Assembly (NCBI GenBank): GCA_002917075.1
Contig: NTMA01000012.1
Span: 518,453 to 582,452 of the forward strand
Direction of reading: 5' to 3'
DNA from: Hawksworthiomyces lignivorus
Lineage: Eukaryota; Ascomycota; Sordariomycetes; Ophiostomatales; Ophiostomataceae
Length of the DNA stretch: 64,000 nucleotides
Below the pieces are notes generated by a model. The model was not told where the DNA came from. It ran no database searches and saw nothing but the letters and a program-made list of their open reading frames with translations. This document shows positions 45,645-57,202 of this stretch, piece after piece (position 1 is the first letter of the stretch; every line of letters starts with the position of its first letter). A program made the position numbers and the translations under genes.

Positions 45645-48600
45645 CTATACATCACTTATCCGATCTTTGATCTTCTTTGTTGACTTTGCTGTGCCGATAT
45701 GTGTGTTGTGTACCTGGGTATTGTTACAAAAGTTAACACTGACACAGCCATATTTCCGCCTATCTGGTGCTTATTGGCGCTGTGATTTTGAGGTAATTTC
45801 TCTTACCTTTGTAGCGAATCGTAGACTCGTCAGTGTCTCCTTGAGATGAGCTTCCAATGGGCTCACCATGACAAACATGAGGGTCTTGGAATTTCCTCCC
45901 AGCGAATATTGCAAAAGATGCGTAAGCTTTGAGTTTCTGTAAGGAATGTGTGGTGCGCCACGCCCCAGTGCTTCAATAACGTCCCCCAAGCACGCTAAGC
46001 TCTTGTTGATATTCTGTGTCTCCTTCTTGCGGTCGCCTTCAGCCCCACTATGCTTCAGCCGCTCGGAGCCTGCAAGGTCAACGAGGTTGAGAGTGCCTTC
46101 GCATCTTTCTCCTGTTGCAGCGTTTTCACCTACTAATTTAAGGATGAAAACCGAATGTGACCGCGAGGAACGCTCGTTTGCTTTTGTGGCTGCTACAGAC
46201 CGATTTTTTTGCGCCATCTTCAATATCGATTCCACTTCGTCTGATGAATTCAGCTGCACAGTCTTGCAGTTCATAACAGTTGTTAACTTGCGTCCTTCGT
46301 CATGGCGGATTTCCAACCTTTTCTTCGTGTTATCTGACTCTTTTCCACAACCTCCGCCTGCGGGATTGCTGAGGAGGTCGTGTAATTCTTCGTTGTATAC
46401 TTCAACAAAGCTCCCTTCCATAGTATAAGACCACGATTTTTCTTCCAAGCGCTTGATATTGTCGTATATCATATGTGTCGCGCGGGGAATCATGCCATTT
46501 GTTGACGACATAGTGTACGTTTTACCCGACCCTGTCTGGCCGTAGCAAAATATGCATACATTATAGCCGTCCAGGGCGCTCTGTACCAGCTGTGAGATTT
46601 CATCGAAGACCTCTTCATTGCTCACACCCGGAGCAAAGACACGGTCGAACTCAAAAGGAATTGTCTTACGGCTGACAACACCGAGACTGCTCCTTTCTTC
46701 CGGCCCCGTCACATCGATTTGTGATGATGATGCTTTCGCATCAGGGAATGTAATCTTCGCTTCCTCGCTCTCTGTTCCACCCAGAGCTGGCCGCACCCGG
46801 CACATGACACGGATATTGCCCTTGAGCTCTTGGTATTTGTTGAATAAGATCCGTCGCTCTGTCTCTTCTTTGATAAGTTTTTGCCGAGTTTCATCAGCTG
46901 CTTTCAAAGCTTGCTGCATGTGCGCCTCCATCTCAGCAAATTGATCTGATTGCTGCTTGCTATCTGACTTGAGAAAGTCCACCTGGGCTTGCAATGTACG
47001 GGCTCTTTCTTCGAGCCCTACATTAATACAAGAGGCGTCATCAAGGCGTTTTTGTAAGGCGTACTTCACAGACCGTTCGTGATCTAGGTCTTTCTGAAGG
47101 TCGCTTAATGCAGATTGAGACTTCAGTAAGTCTTTCTCTTTTTCTTGCAGCTCCATGCGGAGATCGTATTGCTCTGAGCTGAGTTTCGACTTTAAATCTT
47201 GGATCTCCCGCAACGCGCGGCTTCTTTCCTCATCTTGCTCTGCTCTACATTGCCTTTCCATCGCCTCGAGTGCGTCTGTATGGCTTCGCTGTAGTCTGCC
47301 ATACTCATCCTTGAATTCTCTGCATAAATCATCTAATTCTTGCAAGTGCTGGCGTGCCTGGTCTTGCAGTTTATAGGACTTCTCTCGCCGTTCTCCTTCA
47401 ATAGTTATAGTAGCTGCCTGCAGTTGTTGTCGGCATGCATCGAGCTCGGCCCTAACGGCTAAGTATTTTTCCTCCAGCTGGTCTCGCTGCCACTGGAGAT
47501 CGTTCGCTGTATGTCAAACAACTGTTAATGCTTAGGTTCATAAGTAGTTCAGTCAGTCGTATAGTTGTGGAAGATCTATCACCTCTTGTTTTGGCTAGTT
47601 CCATCACTTCTTCCAGTGTCTTGCGCTCGGTGAGAGATTGATTCATAACATCTTTCAAGCTAGAAAATTGACATTCAACTTCACGAAGACGTTCATCAAC
47701 ATCCAAAACTAAAATCCATGAGAGTTAGAATAGTTTAACCATAAACAAGGGAGAATGCAATGTGGAGAAACGGTTTAGCGCTTGCCAAAAGGCACCCAGA
47801 AAAGGCATTCGAATTTGTTGTTGCATAACCCTTCGCCTCGTTCACTTCAGGTGCCACATAGGGGAAAGTACTCATTTCGGATTCGCTTGCTTTGCAAAAT
47901 CCAAATAGATGCTATTTTATCGAGTTGAGAATCACTTGGTCATCACCCCCGCTGCTGCTTCTTCTCATCGCCTAGCCAGATTACTAGTCTGACCAGCCAG
48001 ACCTTCAAAGAAGTTGATTGACGACAGCTTTGAAGGAAATCATATCGCTTGAGGATTGACGTCACATCGACATTCCATCATGACGCTCCCAGCACCTGGA
48101 TGGCATTTTAAAGCCAGGATGTCATTTTCGTACCATTTCGTTGTTTCACACCAGCTATCGACTCTTCTTCGAAATTGTCCATGCTGTACTGGCCCATCAC
48201 GGTCGCAGGCCGTTTTCGGGGTGGCGCCTGGTGGCGCCGATGTCCAGTGGGATGTTTCGAAGACTGGGAATCTGCGCCAGGTCCAATATTCTGAACGAAG
48301 TGGCTGCCAGAAGATAGCTGACGAGAAGTGTCTGATACTGTCCGAGCTGGGCAAGGCAAAGCCATCGAAGACGTTGATTTCGCGTTCTGCTACGTATGAT
48401 GCCCTACCTTAGCAAAGATTGTTTCAGGTTAAACGTTCATGTGATATAGAGCTCAAACCAACCTTCGCCGTTATTGATGCTACCGATACACCTCTTATAC
48501 CACTAACCGGGGGCAGAGCAATAGCATTTCTGGTAGCCAAGCCCTTTGCATTGTATTCTCCTGCCCTTTGCACAAGCGTCTGTCTTTTTGTGTCTGGCTG

Positions 48601-48741
48601 AGGCTCTGTAATAATGAGAAAGAAAGAATGAGCTTCTCTTTCATACCATGACCGTTACAGAGCAACCACGTTGGTCTAGTGTCCAAACTCACGATATTCA
48701 GGTGCTGGCCGTTTTATGCCGGTTGGTGCAGGAATTCGCAT
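45645..48741 (-). CDS. klpA: kinesin-14 (KlpA/Kar3-like), C-terminal motor
   Basis: Minus-end-directed microtubule motor of the spindle, ~780 residues, close to Aspergillus KlpA. Six exons fit in phase: 48693-48741, 48463-48605, 48134-48389, 47583-47708, 45807-47506 and 45645-45713. The basic tail starts 'MRIPAPTGIKRPAPEY' and holds 'RKRPATVMGQY'. A coiled coil runs from 'DERLREVECQFSSLKDVM' to about residue 430. The motor has 'NIRVMCRVRP', P-loop 'GQTGSGKTYTM', switch I 'NERSSRSHSVF' and switch II 'LVDLAGSERL'. The last exon supplies 'VHNTHIGTAKSTKK', the usual kinesin-14 end. Intron 3 (47709-48133) is 425 nt, long for this window. The most N-terminal residues could lie in a further upstream exon. 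Confidence 0.88.
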
Positions 48742-49667
48742 CAAGGAAGACTGTGAGCGAGAGTTATTTTCCGACTCTGTAATCTCCTGTAGTCCAAGAG
48801 CTGTCAAAGGCTTCGGGTGTGGAATTCTGGATTGTCGAAAACTCTACTGCTTGTAAGTGCCTGCTAGCAAAATATAAACTGAAAGGAGATAGAAAAGAAG
48901 CCATGAACAAAGCCACAAGTGCATTCCAGCCGGTGAGTTCCATACCGCATTTTCGCTGTCCATGTTGATGGGATAGTAGTGACAGAAGGCACACGAGGTT
49001 CGCTAAAATAGACAGAGGAAAGTAAGAGCAGCTTGTTAAGAACGCGAATCGGCCAGAGAAGGACAAATCACGCGTGTGCACGCAGAACTATGGGAGTAAA
49101 AGCGATTCGTAAGTGAAGTTGTGTTGATGATTCTGGGACAGAGATCGAGCTGTGGTGGGAAAGACAAACACATTTAAGTGGAATGAGAAAATGTTCTAAT
49201 TTTGACTTCCGAATCGAATTCCCTCATCAGCCGCTTATATGATAAGAAATATCTACAGTACACAAAACGACCGCGTGGAGAGCCCTTTCATATAATATAG
49301 ATACGCTCATTCGTAAGAGCAGTCGCTGGGCGTAGTGTTGTAGCACTCCAAACAAAAAAGCACGGTGCGTTTTGTTTACTTGCCGTTGCGGGTCAACGAA
49401 CCGCAAGCCACAGGTCCCCCTCCCCACCTTAGCCACCGTGGTGGGAAAACTTAGCATAAGCTTTTCTAGTGCGTTCTCGTGACTTATTAGACAAATATTC
49501 ACATGTCAACAGTAGAATCGTCGTCAAAAAGGAGCTGGCTTCCTCTTGCTTCTATTCACGCTTAGAAAATAGCATGCATTATGATCCAACTGCGCCATAG
49601 CGCACCTTCACTTACAAGGTTTCCTCTTCTTTTTCATCTGATTACCATATTCGACAGTTGAGCAAAC
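48742..49667. other. divergent promoter, kinesin / acyltransferase
   Basis: 926 bases between two opposed starts. A frame around 48764-48980 has an ATG-led piece (MDSENA) that could be an extra kinesin leader exon, but phase does not fit clearly. No other feature seen. Confidence 0.45.
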
Positions 49668-50757
49668 ATGGAGAAGTATTCACAATTTCGAGATAGAGGC
49701 AAGTTGGACCATTCCCTGGAGGCACTCTATATCTAGTTGTTGAGAAAGGGTGCATTTACATCAGTTTTTATCTAATCATTAAGCTTACATATCCGTTACA
49801 GGATCTGGAGTCTCACCTTTTCTACCTATTCGAACACCCTCGACGACAATCTCGGTCCTTCCTCGTATTTTCTTGTTTCTTTTTAGATTCATCCCATTTA
49901 TCACATATGCAGCCATCTATTTTCTGTGTTTTCGGTATCTTCCTTTGCCCCCAGTAGTACGGAAGTTATTGCTGTGGGCTATGATGGGGATCCCGGGTAT
50001 CTGGTGGGTGGATCTTCAAATCGATGGAGTCAAGCGTGGACATCTTTCCCAGCAACCAGCATCACGAGTACCTCACCCGGGTTCGGTCATCGCTGCAAAT
50101 TTTACATCGCCTGTGGACGCGCTCTATTTAGCAGCAGTTTTCGATCCTATTTTCACGATATCTTACCCTGAAACACGCAAGGTACGCCGTGTTTCCCTCT
50201 TCCGGGCCATCGTGCAAGCCTTGGGCCCTATCCAGCTAGCTTTGCCTGAGCAGGCTGCATCGCTTGACAAGAATATAACCGACTTGCGCGCTATTCTTTC
50301 TGCACACCCCAATCGCATTGTTGTCGTTTTTCCTGAATGCGGCACTACAAATGGCAAAGGTGTTCTCCCTCTCAGTCCGTCCTTACTTGCAACACCTGCC
50401 TCAGCCAAGATATTTCCAGTCAGTCTGCGCTATACCCCCCCAGACATTACAACACCACTACCAAGTGCATGGGCTGCATTCCTATGGAAACTCCTTAGCA
50501 GACCAACACACTGCATCCGGGTACGAATTGCTGAGGGCATCAAGAACACCGCAGACGAAGAGGGAAGGGATATTGCGGATGGGGTATCTACTAGGATCCA
50601 AGAAACTCCTAGTGACAATACGCCCGAGGAGCGGTATACCCTTGACCGAGTTGCCGAAGCCTTGGCAAGGCTGGGTCGCAACAAGAGAGTGGGCTTGACA
50701 TTGAAAGATAAAAAAGCATTCGTGGAAGTTTGGAAACAATCCAAGAAAAGCCAATGA
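49668..50757 (+). CDS. PlsC-type acyltransferase (Vps66-like)
   Basis: Predicted lysophospholipid/glycerolipid acyltransferase-family protein in an internal membrane. Exon 49668-49698 codes 'MEKYSQFRDR'; exon 49802-50757 gives the rest, about 328 residues in all. Two hydrophobic stretches follow ('FRFIPFITYAAIYFLCF' and 'LLLWAMMGIPGIWWV'). The acyltransferase core has 'ANFTSPVDALYLAAVFDPIF' where the canonical motif I His-x4-Asp reads Phe-x4-Asp, 'VVVFPECGTTNGKGVL' for motif III, and 'ITTPLPSAWAAFLWKLLS'. The single intron has a GC donor (GCAAGT) and a normal TACAG acceptor. Loss of the catalytic His may be a feature of this fungal subgroup, so activity is uncertain. Convergent with dihydroxy-acid dehydratase. 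Confidence 0.85.
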
Positions 50758-51016
50758 CAGAATCAGGCTTCGTATTCCTGCGCAACATCTACGTGCACCC
50801 AGCTTTTTTTTTTTTAGATGGCACTGAAATAAATAAATTTTTGTCAATGATACTTTGTCACTTTTTTACACTTTCATTAATATATTATTGGTAACATATC
50901 TGCAACTCAAATCATAACTTTTCCTAATCACTTAACAGATAACCCATTAGGGAAAAAAAATTCGAGAAGCTCCTTTCCTCTACCTCTCTAAACCTCTTGT
51001 TCAAAGCATGTTCCTA

Positions 51017-53025
51017 TTAAACTCTATCCGTGACGCAGCCGAGACTGGCGTTGCTCACCAAGGCAGCATACTTCCTTAGGGTACCGTTGGTGGCTCGCGG
51101 CGCCGGTGCCACCCAAGCTTCGCGCCTCTTTAGAAGCTCTTCATCTGGAACATCAAGGTCGACAATTCTCTCGGCTGCATCAATAATAACTCGATCCCCA
51201 TCTTTGACCAAAGCGATTGGACCACCCTCCATGGCCTCTGGAACGATATGGCCAATCAAAAATCCATGGCTGCCACCGGAGAAGCGACCATCAGTGAGCA
51301 AAGCAACGTCGTTGCCGAGACCGGCTCCCATGATGGCGGAACTCGGTTTGAGCATCTCTGGCATGCCTGGGCCACCCTTTGGACCTTCATACCGAATAAT
51401 GACTACGGTCTTCTCGCCCTTCTTGAGATCACCACGCTCAAGGGCACTGATGAAATCATCTTCGGCGTCATAGCATTTGGCCGTGCCCTCGAATCGGAGA
51501 CCCTCCTTGCCGGTGATCTTACCGACAGAGCCACCAGGCGCAAGTGAGCCACGGAGGATCTGGAGGTGGCCAGTCGATTTGATCGGGTTGCTCATTGGCC
51601 GAATAATAGGCTGATCCTCAGGAAAATCAGGGAAGGAGGCAATGTTTTCTTTCATCGTCTTACCCGTGACAGTAATGCCATTACCATCGATAATACCCTC
51701 TTTAATTAGGAATTTGAGAAGAGCTGGCGTACCACCAATGTTGAAGAGATCCTCAAAAACGTACTTGCCTGACGGCTTCAGGTCAGCCAAGAAGGGCGTA
51801 CGGTCAGAAACAGCTTGGAAATCGTCGATAGTGAGTTTGATACCGACAGAATCAGCAATTGCAATGAGATGCAAGACAGCATTTGTGCTACCACCAAGTA
51901 TAGTAACAAGGACCATCGCATTCTCAAAAGCCTGCCGAGTCATAATGTCGCGCGGGCGGATGTCCTCCTTTAAGAGATTTCGAATTGCCTCTCCGACGAT
52001 CTCACACTCCGCCTTTTTCGTCGGGTGCTCAGCGGGGAAACTGCTGCTCCCTGGTAAAGTCATACCCATTGTCTCAATAGCGCTAGCCATAGTATTTGCT
52101 GTATACATGCCACCGCAGGCACCTCCTCCAGGGCACGCATGGCGGATAATGTCAAAACGCTCATCCTCCGTAATAGCACCGGCGATGTACTGGCCGTATG
52201 CCTGGAATGCGCTAACAATGTCAAGAGGCTGTCCTGTCTTGCCGCAACCAGGCTTGATAGTACCCCCATAGACCATAATACTCGGCCGGTTTACACGACC
52301 CATGGCAATGAGGACACCAGGCATGTTCTTATCGCAGCCCGGTATAGAAATATTGCCATCATACCACTGGCCACTCATGACCGTCTCGATGCTGTCGGCA
52401 ATAATTTCACGGCTCTGAAGGGAATAGCGCATACCAGTTGTACCCATACTGATGCCATCTGAAACACCAATGGTATTGAAGCGGAACGGTACAAGGCCAG
52501 CTTTGGCGACTGATTTCTTTATGATATCGGAGAGGTCCATAAGGTGCATATTGCAGGGATTGCCTTCGTACCAGACAGAGGAGATGCCCACCTGCGCCTT
52601 GTTCATATCCTCCTCTACCAAACCAGTTCCGTATAGCATAGCTTGAGAGGCACCTTGGGACTTTGGCTGAGTTATGGAGGCAGACACTCTGTTAAGCTTC
52701 CCTTCGGTCTCGGAGAATCTTGCGGGAGTTCCAGAGAAGGAGCGACATTGCCTGCACGGCCCGAGGTAGGCGACAAGGTTAGATCGAGGCTTCAGAGAAC
52801 ACAGACAAACCCTGAAATCAAGGGCCGAAATTGCAATGCAACAAAAGAGGTGGGAAAGGTCAGACAGAGGCGAGAGCAGGGAGGAGAAAGTAATAAATAA
52901 ACGATGGGAGAGGGTACCCATTATTGTCATCAATCAACGTACATAGAAGTTGCGGTGGCCCACGACCGCTTGCATTGAGCCAAAAGCGCCCGCTGAGGGC
53001 TTCCTCTCGTCGCTCTGAAGAGCAT
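51017..53025 (-). CDS. ilv3: dihydroxy-acid dehydratase, mitochondrial
   Basis: Iron-sulphur enzyme of valine, isoleucine and leucine synthesis (also feeds pantothenate), converting dihydroxy-isovalerate and dihydroxy-methylvalerate to 2-keto acids in mitochondria. The main exon ends at 51017. An upstream exon 52943-53025 in matching phase codes a classic presequence ('[17 protein letters not shown]'), ending at a GTACGT donor. The acceptor is either 52751 (605 residues, CTAAC branch upstream) or 52811 (625 residues). Cluster ligands are seen in '[11 protein letters not shown]' and '[18 protein letters not shown]'; further blocks are '[13 protein letters not shown]', '[15 protein letters not shown]' and '[19 protein letters not shown]'. 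It is 259 bases from the convergent acyltransferase stop. Confidence 0.92.
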
Positions 53026-53712
53026 GCAGGATATCATTTTTACTTGGCAGGGGGGAATTTGTAGTAAAGAAGCAAACAAAAGAAGATCGATAAACGAGGA
53101 ACCTAAGCTGAAGTATAGAAAAGATGTAGGAGACGGGAGGGATAGAAATGCACGATAAGATAACGTCTCAATTGACTTGACTTTAACCTAGCAACTGGTC
53201 TCTTTTCATAGTAAAGCTGGCTTTGGCAAACGCAACAGGTCGGTCTAAAATAAACTTTATAAAGCTGGAGGCTGTAGCCACGCCTGCGATAGTAAGTGAG
53301 TCATCAAGATGCGCGTTCACTTTGAGGGTCTGGGAACTTCTCATGTCATCACATATTGGTGTGCGGGCTTCAGGGCAGCGTACGAACCACAAAAAAGTAG
53401 CCATAGTCGGGAATTCGAAAGCTAGGAACACCAATAATTGATCGTAGTCCTATTAGCCCATGCACATGTTCGGGGAGGAAGGCATTTCTCCGGAGAACTC
53501 AAATTAGAAGCCAAATGATTGGACGGCTGAATAACGGGACGAAAAAAACTTTTGAGGTTAGCGTTACTTTGTCTCCTTGTAGGCGTTATTAGCAACAGCT
53601 TAATGTAATTTACTACGTTTGCAACCCGCTGAAAGCCAAATCATCACGCACAAGTAAACCGTTGTCTTGACCGAATATTTCTCGGAATTTCTCATTCTCC
53701 AGTGACTATTCT
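53026..53712. other. intergenic, 687 bases
   Basis: Promoter of the dehydratase and 3' flank of clpP, both on the minus strand. No further gene or repeat seen. Confidence 0.5.
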
Positions 53713-54506
53713 TCAATCCCTCTCGCCAAGTACGCGCCTCTCGGGGTTTTTCTCTTTATTAGAAACATCTTCTGTCGGCCGCTTAAACAATATCTCGTCT
53801 ATGATACCATGTTCCCTGGATTCCTCGGCTGTCAGGTACTTGTCGCGCTCCATCATATCGTTAATGCCTTGCAGGTCGTATTTATCATATCCAAAGGATT
53901 TGTTCAAATGTCGCCGCACAATTTCATTCACCTGGACCCGTAGCCTCTGGATTTGATTGGCGTATATCAGGATATCAGCGGCCTGCCCCCTTGTTCCGCC
54001 CAACGGTTGGTGGACCATGATAGAGCTGTGTGGGAGTGCAAACCTCTTGCCAGCCTCACCACCAATAAGTAGAATGGCTGCCATTGATGCCGCAGCCCCG
54101 ACACATACGGTCGAAACCGGCGACCTAATGTAGGTCATGGTATCATAGATTGCAAGGCCGGAACTAACTTCTCCGCCAGGGGAGTTGATGTACATGGTGA
54201 TTGGTTTATCTGGCGCATCAGATTCGAGCCAGAGCAGTTGCGCTACTATGGCAGCCGATACTGTGTCGTCAATAGGGCCATTGAGGCAGATAATGCGCTC
54301 CTGGTTGAAAGCGCGTTGTCAGGGACACATGTACAGCAAAAGGCATAACCAACCCTCCTATACTTACCTGCAGGAGCTTAGAAAATATATCGGCTATCCC
54401 AGTTCTGTTAGTTTTCACGTCAGGTAAAGCATGTAGTGACTCGGTTCTACGCACATGTCCGCCAACCCCCAGTCTGCCTAGTTAGCAAATTTGTCAAGCG
54501 CCACAT
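53713..54506 (-). CDS. clpP: mitochondrial ClpP protease subunit
   Basis: Serine peptidase that forms tetradecamers with ClpX in the mitochondrial matrix. Exons 54455-54506, 54368-54393 and 53713-54300 join in phase to about 221 residues. The joins rebuild 'GGWRTSDIFSKLLQ'+'ERIICLNGPIDDTVSA', the ClpP N-terminal pattern. Catalytic Ser is in 'GAAASMAAILL', His in 'LPHSSIMVHQPLGG', and the Asp probably lies in the 'DKYDLQGINDMMERDKYLTA' region. The middle exon is only 26 bases. The first exon is short for a presequence ('MWRLTNLLTRQ'), so more N-terminal sequence may lie upstream. ClpP is absent in budding yeast but present in many moulds. Confidence 0.87.
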
Positions 54507-54958
54507 CTCCAGATATGAATAGCGGTCCATACAGTAACTTCTGTGATATACGGCATCGGTAAGGATGAGGCCGGTGTTACAGACGCCGAAAATCTGGAAA
54601 ATCTAGCTAGTTGGTAATGCGGCCGGACTGCAATCCCTCGGACCAGGCTCCAAGCAGCTTTCTGGCAAATCATAATGTTGCGTTGTCTGGGACTTTGTTG
54701 GGCAGAAGGTGATTGTCTATCTACCAGCGTCGATTTAGACCGAAGCGGACCGTGTTGTTGTCATGGATCCTTCAGTAAATAATGTGGCTTGATTCGTTTA
54801 TGGTGGTGTAGTGCATGATCTGCTTAAAAGTATTTTTAGCGTTCTTCGGTTTTATGCATATCAACCACGTTAGTTTACTGATCAGCATCTCCATCTATGT
54901 AATACTCACCCGACAGAAGCAAAAAAATGTCAAATCAGCTTTCTCTTATGGTTTTACT
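54507..54958. other. divergent spacer, clpP / unknown gene
   Basis: 452 bases between opposite starts; probably a shared promoter. The frame of the downstream gene is open back to 54815, so its true start might lie within this spacer. Confidence 0.45.
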
Positions 54959-56152
54959 ATGACGGCACAAGTACATGGCCATGCGCCGTTCTGCATGCGG
55001 TTGGTCCGTGCAGTGCGTTGTGCATCTCATAATAGAACAACTCAAATACAAATCGGTGTGCCATGCCACCAACTTTGTAGGAGAGTGATGCCAGGCGCTG
55101 CCAATCGATCATGTCTCAGGCAAATGTCTACAAAACGCAAAGTCAGAGACGCGGCAGTCTGGACTTCGTCCGAGCAGCTCACTAAATCCCCTTTGGCAGA
55201 TGAGGGCTTCTTAGACTCTCGTTCGCGTTGGAAAATGCCGAAGCTAAGCAAGCCTCTCCACAAAATGACGAGATTTCAAAGGCGCTTTTATCGTAACCCT
55301 TTCGGTAAGAAGCCCTTACACCACGCATAATTCTACCAGAACCACTAGCTAATCCTTGATAAAGCTCACATTCTTGCGGCTCCCGAGAGGAGATGCTCAG
55401 TCACAAAGACTCATCTGCCCCGTGACCTTTTGCAGAACTTCAAATTGATGACACATCCCAAAACAGGAGTTCCTTGGTGGGTGCCGTCTGATATTTTTCC
55501 ACTACAAAAGAATGCCATGGCCGATTCATCTCGGGCTTCTAAAACCAAAGGGTCTTCAAATATGGATCCCACCGGGGCTGTCAGAAATACGCACGGCCCT
55601 ACCGCGTATGCGTTGGCACGGAAGGATCTCTTCCGTAGTTTCTCTGATTCTTCGGGGAAGTATCGAAAGGGGCACGGGTTATTTCTTCGGACGTTAGATT
55701 CTCCTGGTCTGACTTCCACCCTGAACAAGGTCGTCTGGAGAAGCGACATGGATGTACACATCCTCAAAGTCATGTGTCGCTGCATCTCTGGAGATCTCCT
55801 ATATCTAGCAAGGCTATGTGAAACCGCAGGTCGACAATACCTAGTCCCTCTTGAATCACCGGAGCAGTGTATCAACCTGCATCAACTTGGGTGCATCCTT
55901 CATCTTAGTGATGGTGTGTTGGCTGGGGACACAGTTGACGTTCAACAGCCATCGACACCAAGTATTGGAGTCCATCTATCCGCCGCTAAAGTTCTTGTCT
56001 ATAACATCAAGAAACTCATTGGCGCCCCGGATATGGAACGCCTTCGTGCAGAATCTGCTATGTTCCGCGATAATTCCTACCTTCTCCTCAGGGGGTATCG
56101 AACAATGGGAATACAGAAAAGCCTGTGGAAATTGCAAGGCTATGCCAATTAA
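54959..56152 (+). CDS. probable mitochondrial protein, unknown function
   Basis: About 377 residues in two exons (54959-55304 and 55365-56152) joined across a 60-nt intron. The N-terminus is rich in Arg, Ser and Ala with hardly any acids ('MRLVRAVRCASHNRTTQ', starting at 54995 if the inner ATG is used), as in mitochondrial presequences. The core has 'MTRFQRRFYRNPF', joined in phase to 'AHILAAPERRCSVTKTHLPR' and 'LLQNFKLMTHPKTGVPWWVP'. The two-cysteine/arginine pattern and tryptophan pair look like a conserved mitochondrial (ribosomal or assembly) protein, but I cannot name the family. The C-terminus is helical without motifs. It is divergent from clpP. Confidence 0.72.
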
Positions 56153-56699
56153 ATGCTTTATTAGACCGGGTAATTGAGCTCTATATAAGCCCCTTACATC
56201 TACAATCTGCTGGCAGTCAGCGAAAGCGTCTGCTCTGCTATGGAATTGACCCCTCGCTGAGCTGGCCCTACTACACAGAGCAACAAAATAAATAAACACA
56301 GCAGACCATATAGAACCATATTAAAGGCTGGGCAGCACAACAGGAGTATTATGTGATTCTGTGGTAACAGTAGCGAATTCAAGAGCAATTATACCATTGG
56401 CGTATGATGTTAAAGCCAATACGTTGGAAGCTGTTGCACAGGTGGAAAAAGCCAGTGCAGGGAAGCATGGGCGATATTTGCATGTGCGATATCGAGAGCG
56501 TGGCGGGCTGTATAGAAGAATCACCGTACGGCTGATCCCTAAGTCTGTATGACCCTCTTTACTTCAAAAAGGGCCTGAGGCAGTCTCCCTTACTATAGAT
56601 AGATAAGGTCTGTGGTGAGATTGTGCCAGCATTAGGTCGGTCCAAGGCCAGAAGACTTTTTCGGTGCTGAACCAATTTGTGACAAAATGACTTCGTTCT
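56153..56699. other. transition zone between genes and repeats
   Basis: No gene. It ends with the left copy of the 5-bp target duplication GTTCT (56695-56699) of the solo LTR. Confidence 0.5.
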
Positions 56700-56983
56700 T
56701 GTAATGGGCTAGGGCCCCAAGGACGGCCTAGGGCGAGCCTAGGGCTAGAGAGTAGACCGATGAGATCTAGCGGGGACACCGGGGGAGGGAGCAGTCGGTC
56801 GCCCGGGCGACCTACAGGCCCACCGGCCCACTTGCCCCTGGTGCCCCTTATTTCAACCAGGAGCGGAGCTCCTGGGAGTCGAAGGAGAGTCTTCTCTCTT
56901 CTGTATCTTTAGTCTTTCGTTCAATCAGGCCTATACCATTGCCTCGGGGCTCTTCTGTGCTCCTTGCCAGCAGACCCCTTACA
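56700..56983 (+). mobile_element. solo LTR, copy 1
   Basis: 284-bp element with the TG...CA ends of LTR retrotransposons (TGTAATGGGC...CCCTTACA) flanked by a perfect 5-bp duplication, GTTCT at 56695-56699 and 56984-56988. No internal region remains, so it is a solo LTR left by recombination. A second copy lies at 58999-59266. It contains an exact 16-bp palindrome (56797-56812) and a hairpin at 56857-56875. The strand is arbitrary. Gypsy or copia type cannot be told. Confidence 0.88.
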
Positions 56984-56988
56984 GTTCT

Positions 56989-57202
56989 TGTATGCTCAAA
57001 TTAGTTATTTTCTAATAAGTGCTGTACAGGTTAAAGATGTATTTATCTACCTACCTCTATCTAACATGAAAGTTGAGAAATTTATCTATCTTGTTTATAC
57101 ACCTTAGGTGGTGAATAAGAGCAAACTATCTCTAAACAATTGAATACTTAATTCTCCTACCACACCCCTATAAGGTCTTCATATTTATAATGTATCAACA
57201 CC
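56989..57202. other. boundary to AT-rich block
   Basis: Base composition falls steeply here, from normal at 57000 to almost pure A+T after 57230. No gene. Confidence 0.6.
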
